Assembly: GCA_025350985.1 (NCBI GenBank)
Contig: JANXWU010000078.1
Span: 1 to 9,054, forward strand
Reading direction: 5' to 3'
DNA length: 9,054 bases
Origin: Spartobacteria bacterium
GTDB lineage: Bacteria; Verrucomicrobiota; Verrucomicrobiia; Chthoniobacterales; Chthoniobacteraceae
Below the pieces are notes generated by a model. That model had not been told where the DNA came from. It saw only the letters and a list, made by a program, of their open reading frames with translations, and made no database searches. This document shows, in pieces, positions 1 through 8,100 of this stretch. The number at the start of each line of letters is the position of its first letter. Within the stretch, counting starts at the first letter, position 1. A program made the position numbers and the translations under genes.

Positions 1-46
1 TGCTGATTTTGGCGCCCTCGCCTAAACGAACTTCCTGTGGGCGAGT

Positions 47-123
47 GGCGCGCGTGGAAGCTACACGCTGCCCGCAAAAGTTCGCGACGGCGAGGCGCCG
101 TCGCCGACATGCGAGGCGCATGT
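47..123. repeat. Cluster of three adjacent short palindromes
   Basis: Three hairpin-forming dyads lie side by side. The first is an imperfect stem, GCGTG (52-56) with CACGC (64-68), extended by GGC (47-49) and GCC (70-72). The second is a perfect 8-bp stem, GCGACGGC (84-91) with GCCGTCGC (97-104), around a 5-base loop. The third is a perfect 7-bp stem, ACATGCG (107-113) with CGCATGT (117-123), around AGG. The two perfect stems both have GAGGCG across the loop. No T-run follows directly; one occurs only at 148-155. They may be dispersed palindromic repeats, or RNA structures at the 3' end of the preceding gene. Confidence 0.6.
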
Positions 124-187
124 GCTACCCAGAATCAGGGCGACACTTTTTTTATATTGCTCTCGTGGAAAATTCGCAGCCCATCTT

Positions 188-212
188 TTCCTGACTTCCT
201 GAGTTCCAGATC
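188..212 (+). repeat. Degenerate half copy of the hairpin repeat at 3897-3967
   Basis: These 25 bases match 3944-3968, the right arm (plus one base) of the hairpin between the second P-II gene and tgt, at 20 of 25 positions. The core TTCCAGATC (204-212) is identical. I see no matching left arm here, so this looks like a decayed or partial copy of the same dispersed repeat. Confidence 0.45.
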
Positions 213-359
213 AAAATTCGTGAAATTTGGCCGTGGCGCGAATTGGGCAGCGTGCGGTAATTTGTTCAAGTCACAGCCCATGGCGACTTCCGCGGCGTTT
301 GCCATTTTCAAAAAGTTTTCAGGGCAGAAATGCGATGGAAAACGGGGCGCGGAAATCTG

Positions 360-376
360 CTGGCACGCACGCTGCT
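360..376 (+). promoter_or_regulatory. Sigma-54 (RpoN) promoter upstream of amtB
   Basis: The sequence CTGGCACGCACGCTGCT matches the sigma-54 consensus YTGGCACGRNNNTTGCW at all but two positions. The invariant GG (362-363) and GC (374-375) are exactly ten bases apart. Transcription would start near 387, giving a leader of about 240 bases before amtB. Sigma-54 control by NtrC-type activators is the well-known way glnK/amtB genes are switched on under nitrogen limitation. I did not find a clear NtrC-type enhancer (TGCAC-N7-GTGCA) upstream. The motif and spacing are seen directly; the function is inferred. Confidence 0.65.
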
Positions 377-626
377 AAGGGCCGCGCGTGATTTTCACGA
401 CCCGTTTTAACGTGCGCTCGGCCAGGCTCTGGCAACGATTCGCCACCGACCGCGCGCCCCGCCAGGTCACCTGTAGTTCAGCGCGGCTTCTCCAAATTTT
501 CGCGGAAAATCCGGTCATCGCTTCCGCATTGGAAGCCGGTTTCCGGCAGTCCCGCGAAACATCCCGCGTGCCGGCTCAAATCGCCGGCTCGCGTTTCCCA
601 AACCACCACCACACCACCACCAAACT

Positions 627-2231
627 ATGTTGAAACCATCACGAAAAATCGCGCTTCTCGCCGTCGCCGGAGCGTTCGCCTGGCTGGCCGCGGATCAGCC
701 CATGCACGCCCAGGATACGCCGCCCGCGGCAGCCGCTCCGGCGCCCGCCGCCGCACCCGCAGCGCCAGCCGCAGCCGCAGCCGCACCCGCAGCCGCGGTG
801 CCCGCTCCGTCACTGGAGCAGCGCGTCGCCGGACTCGAGGCTTATCTCGGCAATGGCGACCCGACCGTTCCGCTGAAGACCGGCCCGAAAGACAAGGATG
901 GCAACCCGACCATTCCCGAAGGCCTGACCACGCCGTCCGTCGGCGTCGCCGGCCCCGGCCACAACGCGTGGATGATGACCTCGTCCGCGCTCGTTCTGTT
1001 CATGACGCTGCCCGGCCTCGCCTTGTTCTACGGCGGTCTCGTTCGTAAAAAGAACGTCCTCTCCGTGCTCGCGCAGTGTCTCGGCATCGCCGGCCTCGTC
1101 ACGATTCTGTGGTGGGCCATCGGCTACAGCCTCGTGTTCGCCGCCGGCTCGCCGTTCATCGGCAGCGCGAAGTTTGCGCTGCTCAAGGGCGTCGATTCCG
1201 TCCCGAACACCGACTACTCCTACTGGGTCTCGCACAACGTCTTCTCGATGTATCAGATGATGTTCGCGATCATCACACCGGCGCTCATCGTCGGCGCGAT
1301 TGCCGAGCGCATGAAGTTCTCCGCCATCCTGCTCTTCGTGACACTCTGGATGTTCGTCGTCTATTTCCCGCTCGCGCACATGATCTGGGGCATCGACGGC
1401 TTCATGAACGGCGTCTGGAACGCCAAGGCCACCATCAAGGCCATCGACTTCGCCGGCGGCACGGTCGTCCACATGAGCTCGGGTTGGTCCGCGCTCATCC
1501 TGTGCATCATGCTCGGGAAGCGCATCGGCTTTGGCAAAGACAAGATGGCCCCGCACAGCATGGTGTTGTGCATGGTCGGCACGGGCATGCTCTGGGTCGG
1601 CTGGTATGGCTTTAACGCCGGCTCCGCGGTCGCCGCCGACGGCGTCGCCGCCAATGCCTTCATGACCACGACGCTCGCCACGGCGGTCGCGTCCTTCGTC
1701 TGGGCCATGGCCGAATACCTCGCCAAAGGCACGCCGAGCGTTCTCGGCTTCTGCTCCGGCGCGGTCGCGGGCCTGGTCGTCATCACGCCTGCCTGCGGGT
1801 TCGTGAACTCGACCGGCGCCGTGATCATCGGCGTCCTCGCGGGCATCGTCCCGTATTTCTTCGTGGTGAAAGTAAAGGCGATGTTTGGTTACGACGACGC
1901 GCTCGATACGTTCGGCGTCCACGCCATCGGCGGAACGATGGGCGCGCTGCTCACCGGCTTCCTGGCTGTGCCAGCAGTGCTGGCCGACGGCAAGCCGAAC
2001 CCCGGCTCCGTCAACGCCAACCTCGCCACCAACCTCAAGGACATCGTCGGGCACACGCTCTGGCTCGAACAGATCAAAGCCATCGCCGTGACCCTCGTCC
2101 TCGCCATTGTCGGCACGGTCATCATCGCGACCATCGTCAAAGTCCTCATCGGTCTGCGTCCGACTCCGGAAGTGGAAGCGCAGGGCCTCGACATCACCGA
2201 ACACGGCGAAGAAGGCTACCTGCTCGACTAA
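627..2231 (+). CDS. amtB: Ammonium transporter AmtB (Amt/MEP/Rh family)
   Basis: This is an inner-membrane channel that takes up ammonium, normally as a trimer closed by a GlnK-type P-II protein. The 534-residue protein has a signal peptide (about 1-28), an Ala/Pro-rich linker (34-61), a short segment of unknown role (62-110), and an Amt core (about 112-534) that aligns with E. coli AmtB throughout. Key residues are present: Phe213 and Phe329 of the gating pair (F107/F215 in E. coli), Trp254 and Ser333 of the outer ammonium site, Asp274 (D160), and the twin histidines His282 and His432 (H168/H318). The outer-site Phe103 is replaced by Tyr209. The C-terminal tail (GLRPTPEVEAQGLDITEHGE) matches the conserved regulatory tail. 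The ATG is preceded by ACC triplets without a Shine-Dalgarno site, but it begins a good signal peptide. It heads an operon with glnK and probably uses the sigma-54 promoter at 360-376. Confidence 0.97.
   Translation: MLKPSRKIALLAVAGAFAWLAADQPMHAQDTPPAAAAPAPAAAPAAPAAAAAAPAAAVPAPSLEQRVAGLEAYLGNGDPTVPLKTGPKDKDGNPTIPEGLTTPSVGVAGPGHNAWMMTSSALVLFMTLPGLALFYGGLVRKKNVLSVLAQCLGIAGLVTILWWAIGYSLVFAAGSPFIGSAKFALLKGVDSVPNTDYSYWVSHNVFSMYQMMFAIITPALIVGAIAERMKFSAILLFVTLWMFVVYFPLAHMIWGIDGFMNGVWNAKATIKAIDFAGGTVVHMSSGWSALILCIMLGKRIGFGKDKMAPHSMVLCMVGTGMLWVGWYGFNAGSAVAADGVAANAFMTTTLATAVASFVWAMAEYLAKGTPSVLGFCSGAVAGLVVITPACGFVNSTGAVIIGVLAGIVPYFFVVKVKAMFGYDDALDTFGVHAIGGTMGALLTGFLAVPAVLADGKPNPGSVNANLATNLKDIVGHTLWLEQIKAIAVTLVLAIVGTVIIATIVKVLIGLRPTPEVEAQGLDITEHGEEGYLLD
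726..809 (+). repeat. GCAGCC-type low-complexity tract inside amtB
   Basis: This tract is built from GCC, GCA and CCC codons with several near-perfect tandem GCAGCC hexamers, and encodes residues 34-61 of AmtB (almost only Ala and Pro). Changes of whole hexamers would keep the frame and only alter the length of a presumed flexible periplasmic linker between signal peptide and channel. Confidence 0.7.
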
Positions 2232-2237
2232 ACCTGA

Positions 2238-2609
<372 letters not shown>

Positions 2610-2646
2610 AAACGTAAACGGTTCGTTTGGGGAACCACAACACGAG

Positions 2647-2685
2647 AGCCGGTGGCGGGGAAACCCGTCACCGGCTTTTGTTTTT
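2647..2685 (+). terminator. Intrinsic terminator of the amtB-glnK operon
   Basis: A 13-bp stem, 2647-2659 pairing with 2664-2676 and containing a single G-U pair (2655/2668), closes a GAAA tetraloop (2660-2663). It is followed by TTTGTTTTT. It starts 38 bases after the glnK stop codon. This is a textbook rho-independent terminator, and it separates the operon from the repeat island. Confidence 0.92.
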
Positions 2686-2720
2686 AACCGCCGGCCGCAT
2701 CGGGGCGAAAGCAGCAGGGG

Positions 2721-2817
2721 TCATCCACAGATTTCACAGATTGACGGAGATTTTTTCAAAAGCGGCGACTGCTCTCGTGACAACTAATCTGTGCAAATCT
2801 GCGTAATCTGTGGACGA
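2721..2817. repeat. Palindromic repeat element, copy A
   Basis: The left arm (2721-2752) and right arm (2786-2817) are inverted repeats of about 32 bases. Both are built from the words CCACAGATT, CAGATT and AGATT, and the spacer is 33 bases. The whole unit is present again, inverted, at 3186-3276. The two copies match at 32 of 33 bases over 2722-2754 and at 28 of 29 over 2786-2814, while the middle parts differ. Short AATCTGTG/CCACAGATT repeats of this kind are, to my knowledge, scattered through several verrucomicrobial genomes; I cannot confirm copy number here. Confidence 0.8.
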
Positions 2818-2840
2818 AAAAGGAGTCTCTTCGCTCAGAC

Positions 2841-3176
2841 CTAGGCCGCGATCGACGACCGCGACATCATCCGCACCGCCTGCTCCGGAACCACCCGGCT
2901 GAAAACCACCTGCTCGCCCGCAAACGTCACCGCGAAATGATGCTCCTCGGCAAACCGGGCGATTGCCTCCTGCTTCTCCTCCAGCCCCATCGCCCCCTTG
3001 CCCTCAAATAAAAAGTCCATTGAATCCAATTTGACGGGGATACGGGACCGCTCTTCCAACCCGTCGGCAATCGCTCTCGCCCAGTGGTATTTCATCATGT
3101 CCGCTAATAGTGGCGCTCGCTGCATTCGTCGTCCTGATTTGACGCCGTATTTCCCGTAGGAGAAAAACTGAAGCAT
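2841..3176 (-). CDS. Hypothetical protein between inverted repeats
   Basis: I do not recognise this protein. The ATG at 3176 gives 111 residues. A GTG at 3191 would add five, but that codon lies inside repeat copy B, so I prefer the ATG. An ATG at 3125 is the only start with a Shine-Dalgarno-like AGGA, six bases before it, and would give 94 residues. The composition is that of a real soluble protein: an aromatic and basic N-terminus (LQFFSYGKYGVKSGRR), a mixed helical middle, an acidic stretch (GLEEKQEAIARFAEEHHF), then a beta-like segment (AVTFAGEQVVFSRVV). There is no signal peptide, membrane segment or cysteine cluster. It is opposite in strand to both P-II genes and enclosed by two inverted hairpin repeats, suggesting later arrival. 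It does not resemble a REP-associated Y1 transposase, as it is too short and lacks an HUH motif. Confidence 0.6.
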   Translation of the reverse strand: MLQFFSYGKYGVKSGRRMQRAPLLADMMKYHWARAIADGLEERSRIPVKLDSMDFLFEGKGAMGLEEKQEAIARFAEEHHFAVTFAGEQVVFSRVVPEQAVRMMSRSSIAA

Positions 3177-3185
3177 CCGATTTTT

Positions 3186-3276
3186 ATCCACAGATTACGC
3201 AGATTTTCACAGATTTTTAGAAGGCGACGCAGTTCCGCTTCTGAAAAATCTGCGTCAATCTGTGAAATCTGTGGAT
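3186..3276. repeat. Palindromic repeat element, copy B (inverted)
   Basis: This is the reverse complement of copy A at 2721-2817. Its own arms (3186-3220 and 3242-3276) form a long imperfect hairpin. The similarity to copy A runs past the arm into the spacer (AAGCGG and ACTGC are shared), which shows both are copies of one element rather than two unrelated palindromes. The right end lies about 215 bases before the second P-II gene. The left end overlaps the potential GTG start of the reverse-strand hypothetical gene. Confidence 0.8.
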
Positions 3277-3414
3277 GCCCCCTCCTGCGTTCAAACCGAT
3301 TTTTTCAGGTAGCGTGAACAGTTCTTGGGGAATCAACGCGTCGGGGTTGGGTGCGAGATTCCTCCATTCCGCTCCGGTCGGAATGACGCCCCATTTTTCA
3401 AACTGAGCTACCAC
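3217..3414 (-). pseudogene. Possible gene remnant ending in repeat copy B
   Basis: A reverse-strand frame starting with GTG at 3414 encodes 65 residues. Its first 45 or so (with segments such as QFEKWGVIPTGAEWRNLAP and ALIPQELFTLPEKI) have a natural-looking composition. The last 20 are encoded by the repeat and are probably meaningless. The frame also stays open upstream of the GTG, reaching toward 3480. This could be the 5' part of a gene cut short when the repeat inserted, or chance. I recognise no family. Confidence 0.25.
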
Positions 3415-3449
3415 GGGAAATTGTCTTGAACTCGCCCCGGTCTCTTTGA

Positions 3450-3830
<381 letters not shown>

Positions 3831-3896
3831 TGCCCGCGCGCAGCTTGGTCGGATAGGTTCTAGAGACCTGTTAAAAGCACCGTCGGAAAAGTTCGT

Positions 3897-3967
3897 ATCT
3901 GGAAGCCATGAAGCCAGGAAAAAGGCGTCTGAAAATTCCCGCCTTCCTGGGTTCATGGCTTCCAGAT
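3897..3967. repeat. Hairpin repeat between convergent genes
   Basis: The arms at 3897-3920 and 3944-3967 are inverted repeats matching at 23 of 24 bases, with a 23-base spacer that can extend the stem (GGCG/CGCC). A T6 run (3976-3981) follows on the plus strand and overlaps the tgt stop codon, so the structure could end transcription of the second P-II gene. From the tgt side there is no T-run directly after it. A half copy of the same sequence at 188-212 indicates a dispersed repeat family, distinct from the element at 2721 and 3186. Confidence 0.75.
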
Positions 3968-3979
3968 CAGCCTAATTTT

Positions 3980-5116
3980 TTACGCGTCGCGCTGGGGCGG
4001 GACGTAGTTTTCGACGAAGGTTTTGCGGAACTCCGCGAACGTGCCGGCCTCAAGCGCAGCCCGCACGCGGCGCATCAGGTTCAAATAAAAGTGCGTGTTG
4101 TGAAGCGAGACGAGCATCAGTCCAACGAGTTCCTCGGCCTTCAAAAGATGGCGCAGATAACCTTGGGAAAAGTGGCGGCAGGCATAACAAACGCATCCCT
4201 CCTCGATCGGGCCGGTGTTCATTTTGCTCGCGGTGTTTTTGAGCGGCAGCGTGCCGTGTTCGGTGAACGCCGTGCCGTTGCGCGCGATGCGCGTGGGCAG
4301 CACGCAGTCGAATAAATCGACGCCGCGCGCGACCATCTCCACCATCTGCGGCGGCGTGCCGAGGCCCATGGTGTAGCGCGGTTTGTCTGCGGGCAAAAAC
4401 GGTTCGCTGTTCTCGACGGCGCGCATCATTTCTGCTTCCGATTCGCCGACGCTGACTCCGCCGACGGCGTAGCCATCGAAGCCAATTTGCACAAGTGCTT
4501 CCGCGCTTTCGCGGCGCAGCGCGGCGTGCGTCGAGCCCTGGACGATGCCGAAAACTTGCGCGCCCAAGTTGTGATGTTCGTCCCACCAAGCGCGGCATCT
4601 TTTCGCCCAACGCAACGTGAGCGCGAGGCTCGTCGCGGCGTAATCGTAGCCGCAGCCGGCGTGCGGGCATTCGTCGAAAACCATCGCGATGTCGCTGCCG
4701 AGCGCGGTCTGGATTTCCATCGAAGTCTCCGGTCCGATGAAGCACGCCGCGCCATCGACGTGGCTTTGAAACGAGACGCCCTCCTCCGTGATTTTGCGCA
4801 ATTTCGCGAGCGAGAAAACCTGAAACCCGCCGCTGTCGGTGAGCATCGGTTTCTCCCACGAGACGAATTTATGGAGCCCGCCGAAGTGGTTGATCACGTC
4901 GAGTCCGGGGCGGATGAAGAGGTGGTAGGTGTTGCCGAGAATGATTTGCGTGCCGAGTTCGTGCAGGTCGCGCGCGAAGACAGCTTTGACGGAACCCTGC
5001 GTCCCGACCGGCATGAACTCCGGCGTTTCGATCGCCCCGCGCGGCGTGGTAAGCCGTCCGCGGCGGGCTTTGGACGAGGGATCGTGGGCGAGCAGTTGGA
5101 ACATGTGAGCGCGCAC
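3980..5116 (-). CDS. tgt: Queuine tRNA-ribosyltransferase (TGT)
   Basis: In the cytoplasm, bacterial TGT exchanges guanine-34 in tRNAs for Asp, Asn, His and Tyr with preQ1, the committed tRNA step of queuosine synthesis. The 378-residue product has the family's usual length and fold. Asp94 in TDSGGFQ is the catalytic general acid/base, Asp148 in VFDE and Gln193 in VQG help bind the base, and Asp270 in FDCVLPTR is the nucleophile. The zinc site is complete: Cys308, Cys310, Cys313 and His339, spaced CxCx2C-x25-H as in E. coli. The listed start is GTG (5116); an ATG four codons on (5104) is equally possible, and neither has a clear ribosome site. It converges with the second P-II gene and diverges from the protease gene. 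No other queuosine genes (queA, queG) are in the window. Confidence 0.97.
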   Translation of the reverse strand: MRAHMFQLLAHDPSSKARRGRLTTPRGAIETPEFMPVGTQGSVKAVFARDLHELGTQIILGNTYHLFIRPGLDVINHFGGLHKFVSWEKPMLTDSGGFQVFSLAKLRKITEEGVSFQSHVDGAACFIGPETSMEIQTALGSDIAMVFDECPHAGCGYDYAATSLALTLRWAKRCRAWWDEHHNLGAQVFGIVQGSTHAALRRESAEALVQIGFDGYAVGGVSVGESEAEMMRAVENSEPFLPADKPRYTMGLGTPPQMVEMVARGVDLFDCVLPTRIARNGTAFTEHGTLPLKNTASKMNTGPIEEGCVCYACRHFSQGYLRHLLKAEELVGLMLVSLHNTHFYLNLMRRVRAALEAGTFAEFRKTFVENYVPPQRDA

Positions 5117-5153
5117 ATTCGCAGGGGAATTCCGGCGGGCAATAAACTTTTAT

Positions 5154-5171
5154 CTCGCGATTGACCGCGAG
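5154..5171. promoter_or_regulatory. Dyad in the divergent tgt/protease promoter region
   Basis: CTCGCG (5154-5159) and CGCGAG (5166-5171) form a perfect 6-bp inverted repeat around ATTGAC, in the 82-base gap between two divergent starts. It could be an operator. A weak promoter for the protease may overlap it: TTGACC (5161-5166), 17 bases, then TTAAGT (5184-5189), which matches the -10 consensus at only three of six positions. The dyad is seen directly; the function is a guess. Confidence 0.3.
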
Positions 5172-5198
5172 CGATTTTGCTGGTTAAGTCCCGGCTTT

Positions 5199-8100
5199 AT
5201 GTCAATCCCCCCGGCTCCCAAATTATTCTGGCGTTTTGCAGCGGTCTTTCTGGTGGTTTTGGTGACGGTGTTTTGTGTCTGGCGCAGCGGTTTTGCAGTG
5301 TCCGCGCCGGTTGTTATTTCAAAGCAAGACGCGCCAAAAGCAGCGACGCCCGTCCTTGCGCAAGCGGAGTTGGCACCGGCTGAGAAAAGTCTCACGCCCG
5401 CTGCGAATACGCCGTTGGTCGCGGCTGCGAAAGCGCCGGTGGATGTCGAGGCGAGCGTGCAACGGCTTTCGTTTGCGACGGGCTGGAAAACGGAGACGAA
5501 GCCGGCTTTTGCGGCCTTTAACCAATGGGCCAATCGCTACGCCGCGGCCACGCCCGACGCGCGGGAATCGATGGTTGCGGAAGGTGTGTCTCTGGCCACC
5601 GACAGGCGCACGTTGCTCGCGGATTTGATTAAAGCCAATCCAAAGGAAGCCATCGCGTCGGCAGTGCCCGCCTCCATCCGCCAAAGCCTCCCGGCCGAGG
5701 TCGCAAAACAACTCGAGGAGCGTGTTTCGGCGCGCGGAAATATTTCACTGGTGGGCGTGACCGGAACGCCGGGACAGCAGCCGGCGGCACCCACTTTTCG
5801 CTCGGCGACGATCGGCGGAAAGACCTATCGCGCGCACGCGTGTGGCCGTCGGGACGAGCAGGCGACGAAGCTGGATATTTCGATCCACGGCATCGCGGTG
5901 GACAACTCGCTCGCGCTGCTCGACAGCCCGGTGCGCGTGCTCGATCCGGGTGAAATCGTGCCGGATGCCACGCTGGTCAGCCCGAGTTGTCCGGTCTCCG
6001 GGCAGCCGGTCGCGGCGCCTCAGGTCGCCAGCGGTTTCGGACCGTTTAATGTCGGAGCATCCACGGCGGTGCAGGTCGGCGACACGGTGTTTCCGCTTTG
6101 CCACCTCGAGCATGCGGTTGATTTGGAAAACCAGCTCATGGCCGCAGAAAATGCGGCGGGTCCGTACGTCGGATCGCTGAACGCCGACAGCCTCCCCGGC
6201 GATGTGGCGTTCAATGGCGGCTCGGGCAGTTCCAACATCAGTCGTCCGCCGCTCTCGTGGTGCCAGGGGACAAAAAAAGTGCTGATTCTGCGCGTTGATT
6301 TTTCGGACCTGCCCGGCGCTCCCATGGCGCTGGATGCGGCGGCCAACATGTTCAACAAAACCGGCGGCGTCAGCGATTTTTACGATCAATGCTCGTTCGC
6401 CAAAGCCGCCGTGCAGGTCGCGCCGTACGTCTCGGGCACGTCGGCGGATGTCACGCCGGTTTTGCGGCTGCCGAAAACCGCGGCCGTTTACGCCGCGGCG
6501 GATGACAACAACGGGATCATGTCCGCGGCGGAAAGCGCCGCCAACGCGCTCGGCTACAACGTCAATTCCTACGACCGCATCGTGTGCGCCTTTGCGTGGC
6601 TCGGCAACCTGCCCAATTCGCAAATCAATTACGGCGGCTTGGGCGAGATTCAGGGCAAGCACGCGTGGACGAATGGCTCCTACGACTTTCGCGTCCTCAC
6701 GCACGAACTCGGCCACACCTTCGGCCTTTACCACGCCAATCTGTGGCAGGTGAACGACGGCAATCCGCTTTCCTCGACCGGCAGTTCCGTCGAGTACGCC
6801 GACCCGTATGACGCGATGGGCAGCACCGGCGGCGACATGCGTTATCAGTTCAATCACTGGGAAAAAAGCATCCTGCAGTGGATACCGGACACGGCGGTTC
6901 AGACGATTGGGACTGCGGGCACGTATCGCGTTCATCGGTTCGATTCGAGCACGGCGGACTTGGGGAACACCAAGCTCGCGCTCAAGGTCGTCCGCAACAA
7001 CAACGAGGATTTTTGGATCGCCTACCGCCCGGCCTTTTCGACCAACGTCAACCTCACCAACGGCGCGTACATTTTGTACGGCTACAACTCCCGGAAACAA
7101 AGCGCGCTGATCGACACGAACACGCCCAACACCAGCCCGACCGACGCGGGTTTGCAGGTGGGCCAGACGTTGAACGATCCCGCCAGCGACACCTACCTCA
7201 CGACGGTCGGCAAGGGCGGCACCGCGGCGAATGGCTACCTCGACATGGCGGTGAATTTCGGGCCGTTTCCGGGCAACCAAAACCCCACCGCCGCCGTCGC
7301 CATCGACCGCACGGCTTATGTGGGCTTGCCGGTCACGCTCTCCGCCAACGCCTCCGATCCCGACGACGACGCGCTCGCCTATTTCTGGGATTTCGGCGAC
7401 GGCTCGCCGAGTGTGAATGTGGACAGCCCGTCGAAGACGTGGACGAAGGCCGGGACTTACTCGGTGAAATGCGTGGCGTCGGACATGAAAGGCGGCACCG
7501 CGACCTCGACCTTGAGCGTCGTGGTCAGCGCGCCGCCGTCCTCGCCCGTCATCACCGGTGCCCTCACCGCGACGGCCACGCAGGATGTGGCGTTTAGTTA
7601 TAAAATTCAGGCGACGAACACGCCGACGAGCTACAACGCTCTCGGCCTCCCGACCGGGCTCGGCGTCAACACTGCCACCGGCTTGATTTCAGGCAGCGCG
7701 TCGGTTTCAGGGGTGTTCAATGTCGGCCTGCGCGCCGCCAACATTAGCGGCACCGGTTCCGCGACGTTGGTGCTCACGGTGAACCCACCCGCCCCGGTGA
7801 TCGCGGCGGCGACTGCGATCGGGGTGAGAGGCCAGCCCTTTGACTACCAAATCGAGGCGACCAACAACCCCGACGGCTACGGCGCGGCGGGCCTGCCGCC
7901 GGGTCTGACCATCGACATCGCCACCGGCGTCATCTTCGGAACGCCGACGGTGGTGGGCACTTTCAACGTGAGCGTCACCGCGTCCAATCTCACGGGCACG
8001 GGCACCGGCTCCCTGCAAATCGTCATCAATCCTTCCGCCCCCGTCATCGTCAGCGGCTTGTCGGTCAACGCCGTGCGCAACAAGCTGTTCAGCTACCAGA

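Larger units (their letters stand above)
1..626. other. Intergenic region upstream of amtB, no convincing gene
   Basis: This stretch holds regulatory and repeat sequence rather than a gene. The reading frames at 37-378 and 388-633 overlap features such as the sigma-54 site or the amtB start, have low-complexity Arg/Ala-rich or Ser-rich products, and resemble no family I know. The first 25 bases could be the end of an upstream gene: one frame reads Ala-Asp-Phe-Gly-Ala-Leu-Ala and then TAA at 23-25, but seven codons prove nothing. Positions 120-330 are richer in A and T than the rest. Just before amtB (602-625) the DNA is a run of ACC/CCA triplets with no Shine-Dalgarno sequence. Confidence 0.6.

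Noticed and set aside
427..440. A second sigma-54-like site (TGGCAACGATTCGC)
   Set aside because: GG and GC are nine rather than ten bases apart and the -12 TTGC is missing, so the spacing rule fails. The site at 360-376 is much better.
37..633. Two forward frames (113 and 81 codons) before amtB
   Set aside because: Neither has a ribosome site or family resemblance. One spans the sigma-54 site and the palindromes, and the other overlaps the amtB start.
2721..3276. A CRISPR array made by the recurring CCACAGATT/AATCTGTG words
   Set aside because: The units are inverted palindromes in only two copies about 400 bases apart, with no regular direct repeats or spacers and no cas genes.
3851..3866. 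Small palindrome around TCTAGA after the second P-II gene
   Set aside because: The dyad is short and imperfect, with no T-run. The 24-base hairpin at 3897-3967 is the far stronger structure.
5745..7280. A 511-codon open frame on the reverse strand opposite the protease
   Set aside because: It is antisense to the catalytic domain with HELGH and Met-turn motifs, and its Arg/Val/Ala-rich product has no recognisable family. Shadow frame.
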